A DNA stretch of 64,000 bases from Nodosilinea sp. PGN35 (GCF_029109325.1 NZ_JAQKQJ010000015.1:278133-342132); one strand, 5' to 3'. Shown: positions 15,668-24,255, counted from the stretch's first letter. The notes: generated from the letters alone by a model not told the origin. Made by a program: numbers and translations.

Positions 15668-16873
15668 GTGGATTTTTTGTCTGAGTTTTTAACCAACTTT
15701 GGGGCGCAGTTGCAGTCCCCCACCCTTGGATTTCTGATTGGCGGTATTGTCATTGCTGCCCTCGGTAGCGAACTGCAAATTCCAGATGCGATCTATAAGT
15801 TCATCGTCTTCATGCTGCTGATCAAAGTCGGCCTGACCGGCGGCATGGCAATTCGCAACGCCAGTCTGGCGGAGATGCTGTTGCCTGCGCTGTTTGCCGT
15901 AGTAACGGGAATCCTCGTCGTGCTGATTGCCCGCTACACATTCGCCCGGCTGCCGGGCATCAAAGTCGTAGATGCCGTGGCGACCGGGGGCCTGTTCGGT
16001 GCTGTGAGTGGCTCTACCATGGTCGCCGGCATAACGGTACTGGAAGGGCAAGGCATCGAATATGAAGCCTGGGCCGGCGCACTCTACCCGTTTATGGATA
16101 TCCCAGCGCTGGTGACGGCGATCGTCGTAGCGAGCATCTACACCAGCAGGCAGAAGCGCGAGAAGTATCTCAAAAACGAAAAATATCTCAAGAATGAGGA
16201 GCATCTCGGCATGCAGCCGGTTGCCGCAGGCGGGGCTGCCATCGATCAGCCCGTTCCCGTAGGCGGTTATGCCACCAGCGATCCGCGCAGTGCCGCAGGT
16301 GGGTATTCTGGGGAGTCGGGCGGCAGCGCAGGCGGGTATGCCAGCAGGCCGGGCGGCACCCCAAGCCATCAAGTCAAAATCTGGCCCATCGTGAAGGAAA
16401 GCATTCAGGGATCTGCCCTTTCTGCCCTGCTGCTCGGTCTCGCCCTGGGCATCCTCACCCGGCCTGAAAGTGTCTACGAGAGCTTCTACGATCCCCTCTT
16501 CCGCGGCCTGCTTTCGATTCTGATGCTGATCATGGGTATGGAGGCCTGGGCAAGAGTCAATGAGCTGCGCAAGGTGGCCCAGTGGTATGCCCTCTACGCC
16601 TTTGTGGCACCCTTTCTGCACGGTTTCATTGCCTTTGGTCTCGGCATGATTGCCCACTACGCAACGGGATTCAGCCCTGGCGGCGTCGCGCTCCTGGCTG
16701 TCATCGCCGCCTCCAGTTCAGACATCTCAGGGCCGCCCACCCTGCGCGCCGGTATTCCGTCGGCCAATCCCTCCGCCTACATTGGCGCGTCTACAGCCAT
16801 CGGCACGCCGGTTGCGATCGCCCTGTGCATTCCCCTCTTTGTTGGGCTTGCCCAGGCCATGGCGGGTAGCTAG
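15668..16873 (+). CDS. sbtA: Sodium-dependent bicarbonate transporter SbtA
   Basis: 401-residue inner-membrane transporter of the cyanobacterial CO2-concentrating mechanism; high-affinity Na+/HCO3- symporter. Start is GTG 15668 with GGAAGGAGG just upstream. The N-terminal half (LQSPTLGFLIGGIVIAALG, QIPDAIYKFIVFMLLIKVGLTGG, ATGGLFGAVSGSTMVAGI, WAGALYPFMDIPALVTAIVV) and C-terminal half (SDISGPPTLRAGIPSANPSAYIGASTAIGTPVAIALCIPLF) give the expected inverted repeat of five helices. The cytosolic linker between halves (about 161-235) is long, with a duplicated KYLKNE and a series of GG(Y)-containing units, and lengthens the protein beyond the ~370 residues common in the family. sbtB lies 279 bp downstream. 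Confidence 0.96.
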   Translation: MDFLSEFLTNFGAQLQSPTLGFLIGGIVIAALGSELQIPDAIYKFIVFMLLIKVGLTGGMAIRNASLAEMLLPALFAVVTGILVVLIARYTFARLPGIKVVDAVATGGLFGAVSGSTMVAGITVLEGQGIEYEAWAGALYPFMDIPALVTAIVVASIYTSRQKREKYLKNEKYLKNEEHLGMQPVAAGGAAIDQPVPVGGYATSDPRSAAGGYSGESGGSAGGYASRPGGTPSHQVKIWPIVKESIQGSALSALLLGLALGILTRPESVYESFYDPLFRGLLSILMLIMGMEAWARVNELRKVAQWYALYAFVAPFLHGFIAFGLGMIAHYATGFSPGGVALLAVIAASSSDISGPPTLRAGIPSANPSAYIGASTAIGTPVAIALCIPLFVGLAQAMAGS

Positions 16874-16943
16874 GGCCAACCGGCTCCGGTCTGCCGGTGC
16901 TCCCCCGGCCCGGCGACCCCGAAAATTTTCGTCAAAGTAAATA

Positions 16944-17045
16944 TAGCTGTGGCCAGTCTGGTTAAGACATTGCCCCTAGTAAGGGTCAAAACGTTTTAAC
17001 GTTGGAACGTTTTCTAGATGTCCTAACCTCAGTGGCTGTAGCTAC
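16944..17045. mobile_element. MITE-like element, copy A (between sbtA and sbtB)
   Basis: About 100 bp with terminal inverted repeats: AGCTGTGGCCAGTCTGGTTA at the left, and TGTCCTAACCTCAGTGGCTG plus TAGCT at the right, which reads as its imperfect reverse complement. The centre has AACGTTTTAACGTTGGAACG, a decayed version of the palindrome in copies B and C. No coding potential. This is the most diverged of the three copies. Confidence 0.75.
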
Positions 17046-17152
17046 ACCTCAGTTCTACCCCAGGGGCAAACAGCTATTTGACCACGGAGGAACGTTCTTT
17101 CCAGACAGGGCTTAAGTAGCGCAATGCATACATTTGTAAGGAGATAGTCACT

Positions 17153-17485
17153 ATGGCTAAGCCAGCCAAAAAGCTCGTTGTCATCACCGAGAAATTGCTG
17201 CTGAAAAAGATCGCCCAGATCATCGATGACGCCGGAGCAACCGGTTATACGGTGTTAGAAACTGGCGGTAAAGGCAGTCGCAACGTGCGATCGTCAGGGC
17301 AACCCAGCGTTTCTGACACCGAGTCGAATATCAAGTTCGAGGTGCTCACCGAAAATCGGGATGTGGCCGAGAAGATTGCGGATCGGATCGCAGTGGAATT
17401 TTTCAACGACTATGCGGGTATTGCCTACATCTGTGACGCGGAGGTACTGTACGCGCATACGTTTTGTGGGCCAGACGGCTGTTGA
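17153..17485 (+). CDS. sbtB: PII-like regulator SbtB
   Basis: 110-residue PII-family signalling protein that binds adenyl nucleotides, including cAMP, and controls SbtA. It starts MAKPAKKLVVITEKLLLKKIAQIIDDAGATGYTV with a strong AAGGAG upstream. The T-loop region (GKGSRNVRSSGQPSVSDTESN) and the FEVLTENRDVAEKIADRI segment match SbtB. The last six residues are CGPDGC (Cys105 and Cys110), the redox-active C-terminal loop known from SbtB proteins with nucleotide-hydrolysing control. It is separated from sbtA by a MITE-like element, so it may use its own promoter. A terminator follows at once. Confidence 0.95.
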   Translation: MAKPAKKLVVITEKLLLKKIAQIIDDAGATGYTVLETGGKGSRNVRSSGQPSVSDTESNIKFEVLTENRDVAEKIADRIAVEFFNDYAGIAYICDAEVLYAHTFCGPDGC

Positions 17486-17500
17486 AGTTCGATGACCATG

Positions 17501-17538
17501 CCCACAAAGCCGGAGGCGTACTCCGGCTTTGTGGGTTT
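17501..17538 (+). terminator. Strong terminator after sbtB
   Basis: CCCACAAAGCCGGAG (17501-17515) and CTCCGGCTTTGTGGG (17521-17535) form a perfect 15-bp stem with a five-base loop, followed by TTT. Confidence 0.85.
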
Positions 17539-17631
17539 AAAGCGCTGGATTATGGCGACAATGCTCAAACCCTTTGATTCAACCAGGACAAATGTATTAA
17601 AATTTGGCTGAAGCTTACCGAGGACTGCCGC

Positions 17632-19362
17632 ATGGGGATGAGTCAGCCGTTGGGGTCAGTCATCCAGGGTTCGCTGAGCCAGGGGCTGGAGGTGCGCCTG
17701 CACCCCGATATCTCAGTGGAAGATATGCGGGTGGGCAAGTTTTTGGTGGTGCAGGGGCGGCGATCGCAGTTTTTTTGCATGCTCACCGATGTCACCCTGG
17801 GCACCGGCAGCCAGCGCATTCTGGCCCATCCGCCGGAGCCGTCCAATCTTTTTCTCCAGGAAGTTCTTGCCGGGACGGGCACCTACGGCACGATTGAGCT
17901 GACGCCGATGCTGATGTTTACCCAGCAGGAAGCGGGAGAGGGAAAAGGGAAGAGGGAAGAGGGAAGAGAGAAGAACAAGAGCAAGAGCAGCAGCTATGGG
18001 TCGATGGCGGTGCAGAGCAGTGCTGATGTGGAGCTGCTGCCGGTGAAGACGATTCCGGGGCACTTCAGTCAGGTGTACGACGCCAGCGATCGCGACTTTC
18101 GCATCATCTTTGGCTGGGAGGACGACCCCCACCGCCGCAACTTTGCCATCGGTCAGCCCATCGACATGGAGGTGCCGGTGTGCCTCGATTTAGACCGCTT
18201 TGTGGAGCGCAGCAACGGCATCTTTGGCAAGTCGGGCACGGGCAAGTCGTTTCTCACCCGGCTGCTGCTGGCGGGCACCATTCAGCGGGGGGCGGCGGTG
18301 AATTTGATCTTCGACATGCACTCCGAGTACGGCTGGGAGGCGGTCAGCGAGGGCAAGCAGTTCAGCACCGTCAAGGGGCTCAGGCAGCTGTTTCCCGGCC
18401 AGGTGCAGATGTTTACCCTCGACCCGGAGGCCACCAAACGGCGGGGGGTGCGCGATGCCCAGGAGCTGTACATCAGTTTCGATCAGATCGATGTGGAAGA
18501 CCTGAATCTGGTGCGGGGCGAACTCAACCTGTCGGAGGCCAGCCTGGAGAACGCGATCATCCTGCGCAACGAGTTTGGCAAGAGCTGGATCAACCGCCTG
18601 CTGACCATGACCAACGAGGAGATTCAGGAATTCTGCGAGACCAAAATGGGCAGCAAGTCGTCGATCATGGCGCTCCAGCGTAAGCTCACCCGGCTGGCCG
18701 ACATTAAATATATGAAGGCGGCCAGCGGCACCAACTACATTCAGCAAATTCTCGCCGCCATCGACGAGGGCAGGCATGTGGTAGTCGAGTTTGGCTCCCA
18801 GTCGAACATGCTGGCCTACATGCTGGCCACCAACGTGATCGCCCGCCGCATCCACGCCAGCTACGTGAAGAAAGCCGATCGCTTTTTGCAGACCAAGAAC
18901 GTGGTGGACAGGCCCCGCCAGCTAATGATCACCATTGAGGAGGCCCACCGCTTCCTCGACCCAGCCACGGCCCGGCAGACCATCTTTGGCACCATCGCCC
19001 GCGAAATGCGCAAGTACTTTGTCACCCTGCTGGTGGTCGACCAGCGGCCCTCCGGCATCGACAACGAGGTGATGTCGCAGATCGGCACCCGCATTACCGC
19101 CCTGCTCAACGACGAGAAGGATATTGACGCCATCTTTACCGGGGTATCGGGGGGGCAGAGCCTCAGGTCGGTGCTGGCCAAGCTCGACTCGAAACAGCAG
19201 GCCCTGGTGCTGGGCCACGCGGTACCCATGCCGGTGGTGGTGCGCACCCGCCCCTACGACAGCACCTTCTACGCCCAGGTGGGGGCCACCGCCTGGGAGG
19301 AGCTGCCCGATGAGGTGGTGTTCAAAGCCTCAGAAATGGCCCGCGCCGACCTGGGATTTTAG
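17632..19362 (+). CDS. HerA-like / DUF87 ATPase
   Basis: 576-residue P-loop ATPase of the HerA/FtsK superfamily. An N-terminal HAS-barrel-like part (VIQGSLSQGLEVRLHP, DMRVGKFLVVQGRRSQFFCMLTDV) precedes the ATPase core. Walker A is GKSGTGKS near residues 199-206; LMITIEEAHRFL is the Walker B region, and VVDQRPSGIDNEVMSQIGTRI follows with an arginine-finger-type R. HerA hexamers pump or unwind DNA, usually with NurA nuclease or SIR2/nuclease partners; none is adjacent. A purine tract at about 17933-17985 inserts a Glu/Lys/Arg/Gly-rich low-complexity segment between barrel strands near residue 103-120. Start ATG 17632 or 17638. Confidence 0.88.
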   Translation: MGMSQPLGSVIQGSLSQGLEVRLHPDISVEDMRVGKFLVVQGRRSQFFCMLTDVTLGTGSQRILAHPPEPSNLFLQEVLAGTGTYGTIELTPMLMFTQQEAGEGKGKREEGREKNKSKSSSYGSMAVQSSADVELLPVKTIPGHFSQVYDASDRDFRIIFGWEDDPHRRNFAIGQPIDMEVPVCLDLDRFVERSNGIFGKSGTGKSFLTRLLLAGTIQRGAAVNLIFDMHSEYGWEAVSEGKQFSTVKGLRQLFPGQVQMFTLDPEATKRRGVRDAQELYISFDQIDVEDLNLVRGELNLSEASLENAIILRNEFGKSWINRLLTMTNEEIQEFCETKMGSKSSIMALQRKLTRLADIKYMKAASGTNYIQQILAAIDEGRHVVVEFGSQSNMLAYMLATNVIARRIHASYVKKADRFLQTKNVVDRPRQLMITIEEAHRFLDPATARQTIFGTIAREMRKYFVTLLVVDQRPSGIDNEVMSQIGTRITALLNDEKDIDAIFTGVSGGQSLRSVLAKLDSKQQALVLGHAVPMPVVVRTRPYDSTFYAQVGATAWEELPDEVVFKASEMARADLGF

Positions 19363-19740
19363 GGGAGTACCGTCGGCAGCGGGGGGGCGGCCGACCGGGG
19401 CGATCGCCCTTCAGGGAAGCAGCCACTCCAGCAGCAGCGCAGGAAAATCTACCCCTGGATAGAGATGAGATCTATAGCCGAGTAGAGTTGGCTGATCGTG
19501 ATACTCTAATGGCTAATCGTTACTAGTAATGTAATATTCTTGCCATCCTAATCTTAAGTTTCTAAGTATTGTTGGGAGAATTGCTAAGGTAGTGGATAGC
19601 TACTGCACTGCGGTGGGCTTCCGCCAGATCAGCGTTTCGGGTTCCTGCGCATTTTTAACCACCGTTGAGCTAGCGCTCAATTGGCTCATCACTCTGGGAA
19701 ACAGGCATCTTCCCCTCTTTTGAGGCCAGGACAAACAAAT
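19363..19740. other. Gene-free region upstream of Ser/Thr kinase
   Basis: 378 bases. The first part is GC-rich (CGGCCGACCGG and one HIP1 site). From about 19480 it becomes AT-rich (GTAATGTAATATTCTTGCC), the likely promoter zone for the kinase gene. No hairpin terminator or repeat is obvious. Confidence 0.4.
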
Positions 19741-20823
19741 ATGGTCAATTCACCGGGCCAAGCCCTCGACCGGGCGGCCAATTCTGAGATTCGCCACTAC
19801 TACCAGTCGCACCGGCTGTTTCGCGATCGCTACCGAGTGCTCAAAAAGCTGGGTCAGGGCGGCTTTGGCGTCACCTACTTAGCCCAAAACGCCGCCCTGC
19901 CAGGAGAACCCTACTGCGTCATCAAACAGCTCTGCCCCAAGGCGGGCAGCGAGCTGTCGTTAGAGCGGGCCAAGGTGCGGTTTCGCCGCGAGGCTCGGGC
20001 GCTGGCCAGCCTGGGCAGCCACTCGCAGATTCCGCAGCTGCTCGACTACTTCACCACCGGGGGCGAGTTCTACCTGGTGCAGGAGTACGTCCACGGCGAA
20101 ACCCTGGCCCAGGAGGTGCGGCGCAACGGTCGGCTGACCGAGGCCCAGGTCAAATATTTCTTGCGCGAGATTATCCCGGTGGTGCGCTTTATTCACCGCA
20201 ACCGGATCATTCACCGCGACATCAAGCCCCCCAACATCATTCGCAGCGAGCGCGATCGCCGTCTGGTGCTGATCGACTTTGGGGCGGTGCGCGAGTTCCT
20301 TGCCGATGTGGATGACCAGGGCTCGATGCAGGCACCGGCCACCCAGTTTGTTGGCACCCCCGGCTTTGCCCCCCCCGAGCAGCTGGCCCTGCGCCCCTGC
20401 TACGCCAGCGATATCTATGCCCTGGGCATGACCTGCCTCTACCTGCTCACCGCCCGCACCCCCATCGAGTTTGACCAAGATCCCCAAAGCGGCGTGATTC
20501 GCTGGCACCACACCGTCACCGTCAGCCCCCACCTGACCACGGTGCTCGACCGCATGCTGCTGCCCGATTCCCAAGACCGCTACACCACCGTCGATGAGCT
20601 AGAGCGCGCCCTCGAGCTGGAGCCCCACCTGGAGGTGCTAGCGGGCTGTATGAATACGCGCCAGCGCCCGCCCCACGAGCTGGGCGAAGAGCCCGACGCC
20701 ACACCCAGCGATAGCTACTTGACCCCCATTCAGCGAGAGGCCCAGGCAATTCGCAAGTGGCGCACGAAGCGGTCGTTGCAGCGGGGGCCGGGGCGCTCGG
20801 CGGGGCCGGTGTCGCTGCCCTAG
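19741..20823 (+). CDS. Serine/threonine protein kinase (Hanks type)
   Basis: 360 residues from ATG 19741, preceded by an AGGAC-like site; an in-frame TTG at 19681 is less likely. All kinase motifs are present: KLGQGGFGVTYLA (glycine loop), VIKQL with Lys62, HRDIKPPNII with catalytic Asp160, DFGAVREF, GTPGFAPPEQ, and SDIYALGMTCLYLLTARTP. This subgroup (SPKs with DFGAV) is abundant in cyanobacteria. The tail after about residue 290 is short and has no TM helix or WD/pentapeptide sensor domain, so it is a soluble kinase. Substrate unknown. Confidence 0.93.
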   Translation: MVNSPGQALDRAANSEIRHYYQSHRLFRDRYRVLKKLGQGGFGVTYLAQNAALPGEPYCVIKQLCPKAGSELSLERAKVRFRREARALASLGSHSQIPQLLDYFTTGGEFYLVQEYVHGETLAQEVRRNGRLTEAQVKYFLREIIPVVRFIHRNRIIHRDIKPPNIIRSERDRRLVLIDFGAVREFLADVDDQGSMQAPATQFVGTPGFAPPEQLALRPCYASDIYALGMTCLYLLTARTPIEFDQDPQSGVIRWHHTVTVSPHLTTVLDRMLLPDSQDRYTTVDELERALELEPHLEVLAGCMNTRQRPPHELGEEPDATPSDSYLTPIQREAQAIRKWRTKRSLQRGPGRSAGPVSLP

Positions 20824-20878
20824 ATGGTTCAGGGTTAGGGCGTGCAGTTCACGCCTCAACCCTCACCCCTGAAACCCC

Positions 20879-21853
20879 CTAATCGTCTGCCTCCGCTACG
20901 CCAGAGGCAGACGGGTGCTTGAGCCAGGTCAGCAGGCGCTGGTTAAAGTCGGCGTCGGCTTCGTCGTAGAGGCAGTGGCCCACGTTAGCTACCACCTCCA
21001 GACAAAGATGCTGACTTAGGCCGGTTAACCCCTGAGCCAGGCCAATGGGAATCACCCGGTCCTGATCGCCCCAGAGCAGCAGCATGGGCACTGCGATCGC
21101 CGCGACCATGTCTTTGACCGAGGGGCTAAAGCGAGGATCGGTGCGCGATCGCACCAGATAGCACAGGGTACGGGCCGCGCCGCGATCGCCAGTGGGCAGC
21201 GCAAAGGCATTCACCAGGTCGTCGTCTACCCGCGCAGCCACGGTGTACACGCCCGCCAGCGCTCGCCGCAGAAAGCTGGGGCGACGCACCAGGGCAAAGA
21301 GCGATCGCATCAGCAGCGGGTTGGCCACCAGGCTCTCGACCCGCAGCGCCAGGGCGGCCACCCAGCCCGCCACCAGGTCTTCGCGGTTGGCCTCCAGCGG
21401 TAGGGTAATCAGCGCCAGCTGCCTCACCCAGGCGGGGTGGTTGTGGGTGGCCGTCAGCGCTACCAGCGCCCCCAATGAATGGCCCACCAGCGCCACCGGC
21501 TGACCGATTACCTGGCGAATAAAATCTGCCACCTGGGCCGCCCACAGCTCCGCGCCGTAGAGGGTTGCCGCCTTCTCAGAATCGCCAAAGCCCAGCAGGT
21601 CAATGGCATAGACCGGCGTTACCTGGCTGAGGGCAGGCAGGTTGTGCCGCCACTGGTTGAGATTGGCCCCAAACCCATGAATTAGCAGTAGCGGCGGCAT
21701 AGACATATCCCCTGGCACATCCCCTAGCGCATCCCCCGGCCCAGGGTGAAACCAGTAGCGCACCCGCCAGCCCCGCCAGTGCCAGAAGCGCTGGTAGCCA
21801 GACTGGCTGAGGGTAGAGGGCAGACTGCTCAGCAGGATGGAAGACATAGGCAT
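20879..21853 (-). CDS. Alpha/beta hydrolase
   Basis: About 324 residues, starting at the ATG at 21853 (a second Met lies two codons on). The longer frame starts at TTG 21883. Alpha/beta hydrolase fold: LLIHGFGANLNQWRHNLPAL (oxyanion HG), LVGHSLGALVALTATH with nucleophile Ser, LLLWGDQDRVIP with the acid, and VVANVGHCLYDEADADFN with the His. It resembles cyanobacterial and chloroplast hydrolases of the haloperoxidase/pheophytinase-like group; substrate is not known. It lies tail to tail with the kinase gene. Just upstream are a MITE-like element and the remnants of an AraC-type gene. Confidence 0.88.
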   Translation of the reverse strand: MPMSSILLSSLPSTLSQSGYQRFWHWRGWRVRYWFHPGPGDALGDVPGDMSMPPLLLIHGFGANLNQWRHNLPALSQVTPVYAIDLLGFGDSEKAATLYGAELWAAQVADFIRQVIGQPVALVGHSLGALVALTATHNHPAWVRQLALITLPLEANREDLVAGWVAALALRVESLVANPLLMRSLFALVRRPSFLRRALAGVYTVAARVDDDLVNAFALPTGDRGAARTLCYLVRSRTDPRFSPSVKDMVAAIAVPMLLLWGDQDRVIPIGLAQGLTGLSQHLCLEVVANVGHCLYDEADADFNQRLLTWLKHPSASGVAEADD

Positions 21854-21883
21854 AAAAATGACCGTCTGTGGATGGGGCAACAC

Positions 21884-22613
21884 GACCTGGTAGAACTAAA
21901 GCAAATCCTGGGCATTTCGTCCAATCAAACTGGGGGTTATCCAGCCTCAGCGTCGGGTCTTGCCAATACTGCACAGCTATAGCCATAGTCACCTGGGTTA
22001 AGCCACTCAGCAGCCTTAAAAACGTTTGAACGTTCAAACGTTTCTAGAAAGACTGTCCTAACCAGACTGGCTACAGCTATAACTCAAACCGCACCCGATT
22101 CACGACTGCGCCGTAGTTTAGCCCCGCTGCTGCCAACCGCCGCTGAAAACTGCGGATACTGAGACCAGCAGCCCCGACAGCCAGCGAAATATCCGAGTAG
22201 CCCTGGGGCTTGCTGAAGAGCCCTCTCCAGACCCAGGTCTGGGGCTGACGTGTAAATCTGGTTGTTGTGTAGGCTGGAGGGTTGACGGCCTGGGAGGGGG
22301 GGTGGGATAGCAAGCTGTACAGCAGGTTGCCACTGGGGAACCAGGGCCATGGGGAGCATGTTGAGGTGGGTGATGAGGCTGACGTAATGGGACTGGGGGG
22401 CATTTTCCCCGCGATCGCATAGAGATGGCTTTGCAGCCAAACCGCATCGCTCTGCCACCGCAGGCGCACGCGCTCGCCGGGGTTCAGCAGGGTGATGGTG
22501 CGCTCCAGAGTGAGCAGCAGGTCGTAGAGGGCGTGGGCAGATGGCTGTGGTTCCCCGAGTTTTGGGCCTGGGGGACTACGGCCCAGGCTCACTGGTTTGG
22601 GGCAGAATGGCAA
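21884..22613 (-). pseudogene. AraC-type regulator pseudogene interrupted by MITE copy B
   Basis: A minus-strand frame (22613 to 22077) ends with a clear first half of an AraC HTH: SLAVGAAGLSIRSFQRRLAAAGLNYGAVVNRVRFEL. In intact proteins R-F-E-L-A continues into the second HTH. Here the frame stops at a TAG made by the end of the MITE-like element (21975-22081). Beyond the element the sequence resumes as AVQYWQDPTLRLDN, a plausible continuation (RFE.A...L.DP.L.L), and, after a frame change, SLIGRNAQDLL, which resembles the second HTH. The N-terminal part is Pro/Ser-rich and eroded. I infer that insertion of the element, then decay, killed this gene. Confidence 0.6.
21975..22081. mobile_element. 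MITE-like element, copy B
   Basis: About 107 bp with ends AGCTATAGCC (left) and GGCTACAGCTAT (right). Right inner part is TGTCCTAACCAGACTGGCTA, nearly the same as the right end of copies A and C. The centre contains the palindrome AACGTTTGAACGTTCAAACG (22021-22040). It interrupts an AraC-type gene. Confidence 0.78.
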
Positions 22614-22731
22614 GAATTTAAAAATCCACGGTGGTACTACTGATAGTTAAGCCTGTTTGACCCGCTGCGATCGCACTGACTTTTGGGTGTGGCATGGCTT
22701 AGGCGTCAACGTTTTGGGGCTGGTGGTGCCG

Positions 22732-23610
22732 ATGGACCTAAAGGAGCTGCTGAGCAGTTTTGCCCAGATCACTGTATTTGCCGTGATGCTGTCGATGGGC
22801 ATGGTGCTGGGGTTTGGGGGCATAGTGCGGCTGTGGCGACAGCCGGGGCTGCTGCTGCGCTGCGTGCTGGCCGCCTTTGTGGTGGTGCCCCTGGCGGCCA
22901 TGGCGGTGACCTGGGCAATCCCTCTAAGTTTTGAGGCGCGGGCGGGAATTGCGGCCATGGCGGTGATTCCCGGCGCGCCGGTCACCTACCGCAAGCTGCT
23001 CAAGGGGCCTGCGGATGCGGAACTGGGGGGCAGCTTTCAGGCCACCATGGCGCTGCTGTCGATCGTGCTGGTGCCCCTGTGGTTTGGGGTGATTTCGGCC
23101 CTGTACCCCACTGGTGGCGTAGCCCCCCTGACCACGGTGTTTAAGCAGGTGATGCTGGTGCAGGGGGTACCGCTGCTGGCGGGGGCGGCCCTGGCCCAGT
23201 GGCTGCCGGAGCTGACCGCCGACTTTGAGGAACCCCTCAACCGCATCAGCAGCGCAATGCTGGTGGGGGTGGTGCTGCTGGTGCTGGCCATGGGCCTGCC
23301 CCTGGTGCTGAGGGCGGGGCCGCTGACAGTGCTGGCGGTGGTGCTGATGGCGGCGGCGGCGCTGGTCAGCGGGCACTACCTGGGCGGAGCCGACCCCATC
23401 GCCCGCCTCACCCTGGCCCAGGCCAACGCCAGCCGCAATGCGGGCCTGGGCCTGGCGCTGATCACCCTCAACTTTCCCTCGGTGGCCCATGGGGTGCTGG
23501 TGACAATCGCCGCCTATGCGGTGATGTCGGCGATCGCCAGCAAGATCTACGCCCACCTCTATCAAAAGCGGCTGGCCCGGAGCGTGCATCCCCAAGATGC
23601 GTCGGTCTAG
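22732..23610 (+). CDS. BASS/ACR3-like membrane transporter
   Basis: 292 residues from ATG 22732; a TTG-started longer form (22657) adds a hydrophilic leader without similarity. About nine hydrophobic helices. The pattern resembles the bile acid:Na+ symporter superfamily: MLSMGMVLGFGGIVRLWRQP at the start, AAMAVIPGAPVTYRKLLKGPADAELGGSFQATMALLSIVLVP with the conserved crossing-helix signature, and LAQANASRNAGLGLALITLNFP as the second one. These carriers move organic anions, often with Na+. Substrate cannot be assigned. Divergent from the AraC pseudogene, which may once have regulated it. Confidence 0.78.
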   Translation: MDLKELLSSFAQITVFAVMLSMGMVLGFGGIVRLWRQPGLLLRCVLAAFVVVPLAAMAVTWAIPLSFEARAGIAAMAVIPGAPVTYRKLLKGPADAELGGSFQATMALLSIVLVPLWFGVISALYPTGGVAPLTTVFKQVMLVQGVPLLAGAALAQWLPELTADFEEPLNRISSAMLVGVVLLVLAMGLPLVLRAGPLTVLAVVLMAAAALVSGHYLGGADPIARLTLAQANASRNAGLGLALITLNFPSVAHGVLVTIAAYAVMSAIASKIYAHLYQKRLARSVHPQDASV

Positions 23611-23676
23611 CGGCAACGCTACCGCAACGATCCCGTTAGCAACGCCCAACTGTTCTTAAGGCGTAAAGAGACTGTC

Positions 23677-24255
23677 ATGAATTCCAAAACCAAGTTTGTC
23701 GGCCTGGGGGTCACCGTGGCGATCGCGCTGCTGCTGCCCTCCCAGGCTAGGGCCAACGCGCCCTCCTCGCCAGACAATACCGATGGTCAATCCTCTGCGC
23801 TAAGGAGTGGGGAACCCGTGCCAGCGGTGGTTTTAGAAGGTGAGCCGGAAGAAGTGGTGCCAGGTGCGATCGCAACAGATGCGAGCCAGCAGCCCCAGCC
23901 CCCAGTCCCCCCCGCCGTTGAGTCGATCAACGTCAATACAATTACAGACACCAGCGACAGTGCCCAGGTTGATGTCCCCTTAGTGCCCTCGTCTACCAAC
24001 AGCCGCGATCTGCAACCAATTGAGGCACCCATAGCCAGCGAGAGCTTGTTCCCAACGCCTCTCGCCCAGCCCCCCGACATCGCTCAAACTCCATCAGAAC
24101 CAGCACCGTCACAGCAATGGCACTTTTTGGTCGTGCCCTACATCTATGTTCCCTTCAATATCTCGGGTTCAGCGACCTTTCAAGGCGAGGATTTTAGGAA
24201 CAATTTTGTCGGAGATTTTACCAATCCTTCTCGAGATATTGGTTTGCGTTTTTAG
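23677..24255 (+). CDS. Secreted Pro/Ser-rich protein, probably 3'-truncated
   Basis: 192 residues. Residues 1-26 are a signal peptide (KFVGLGVTVAIALLLPSQARA-N). A long Pro/Ser/Thr/Val linker (about 27-145) follows, then the start of a structured domain: QWHFLVVPYIYVPFNISGSATFQG. That opening is the usual first strand pair of a larger cyanobacterial outer-membrane-type domain (W-x-F-x-V-x-PY-x-Y-x-P), normally 150 or more residues long. Here it ends after about 50 residues with GLRF. A repeat-rich region follows, which suggests that the 3' end has been lost. Start ATG 23677 has AAAGAG upstream. Confidence 0.6.
   Translation: MNSKTKFVGLGVTVAIALLLPSQARANAPSSPDNTDGQSSALRSGEPVPAVVLEGEPEEVVPGAIATDASQQPQPPVPPAVESINVNTITDTSDSAQVDVPLVPSSTNSRDLQPIEAPIASESLFPTPLAQPPDIAQTPSEPAPSQQWHFLVVPYIYVPFNISGSATFQGEDFRNNFVGDFTNPSRDIGLRF

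Noticed and set aside
15689..16657. 322-codon open frame antisense to sbtA
   Set aside because: Composition is that of a shadow frame; sbtA matches its family over the whole length.
23037..23649. Minus-strand frames over the BASS-like transporter
   Set aside because: His/Gln-rich shadow sequences with no motif; the plus strand has clear TM helices and family signatures.
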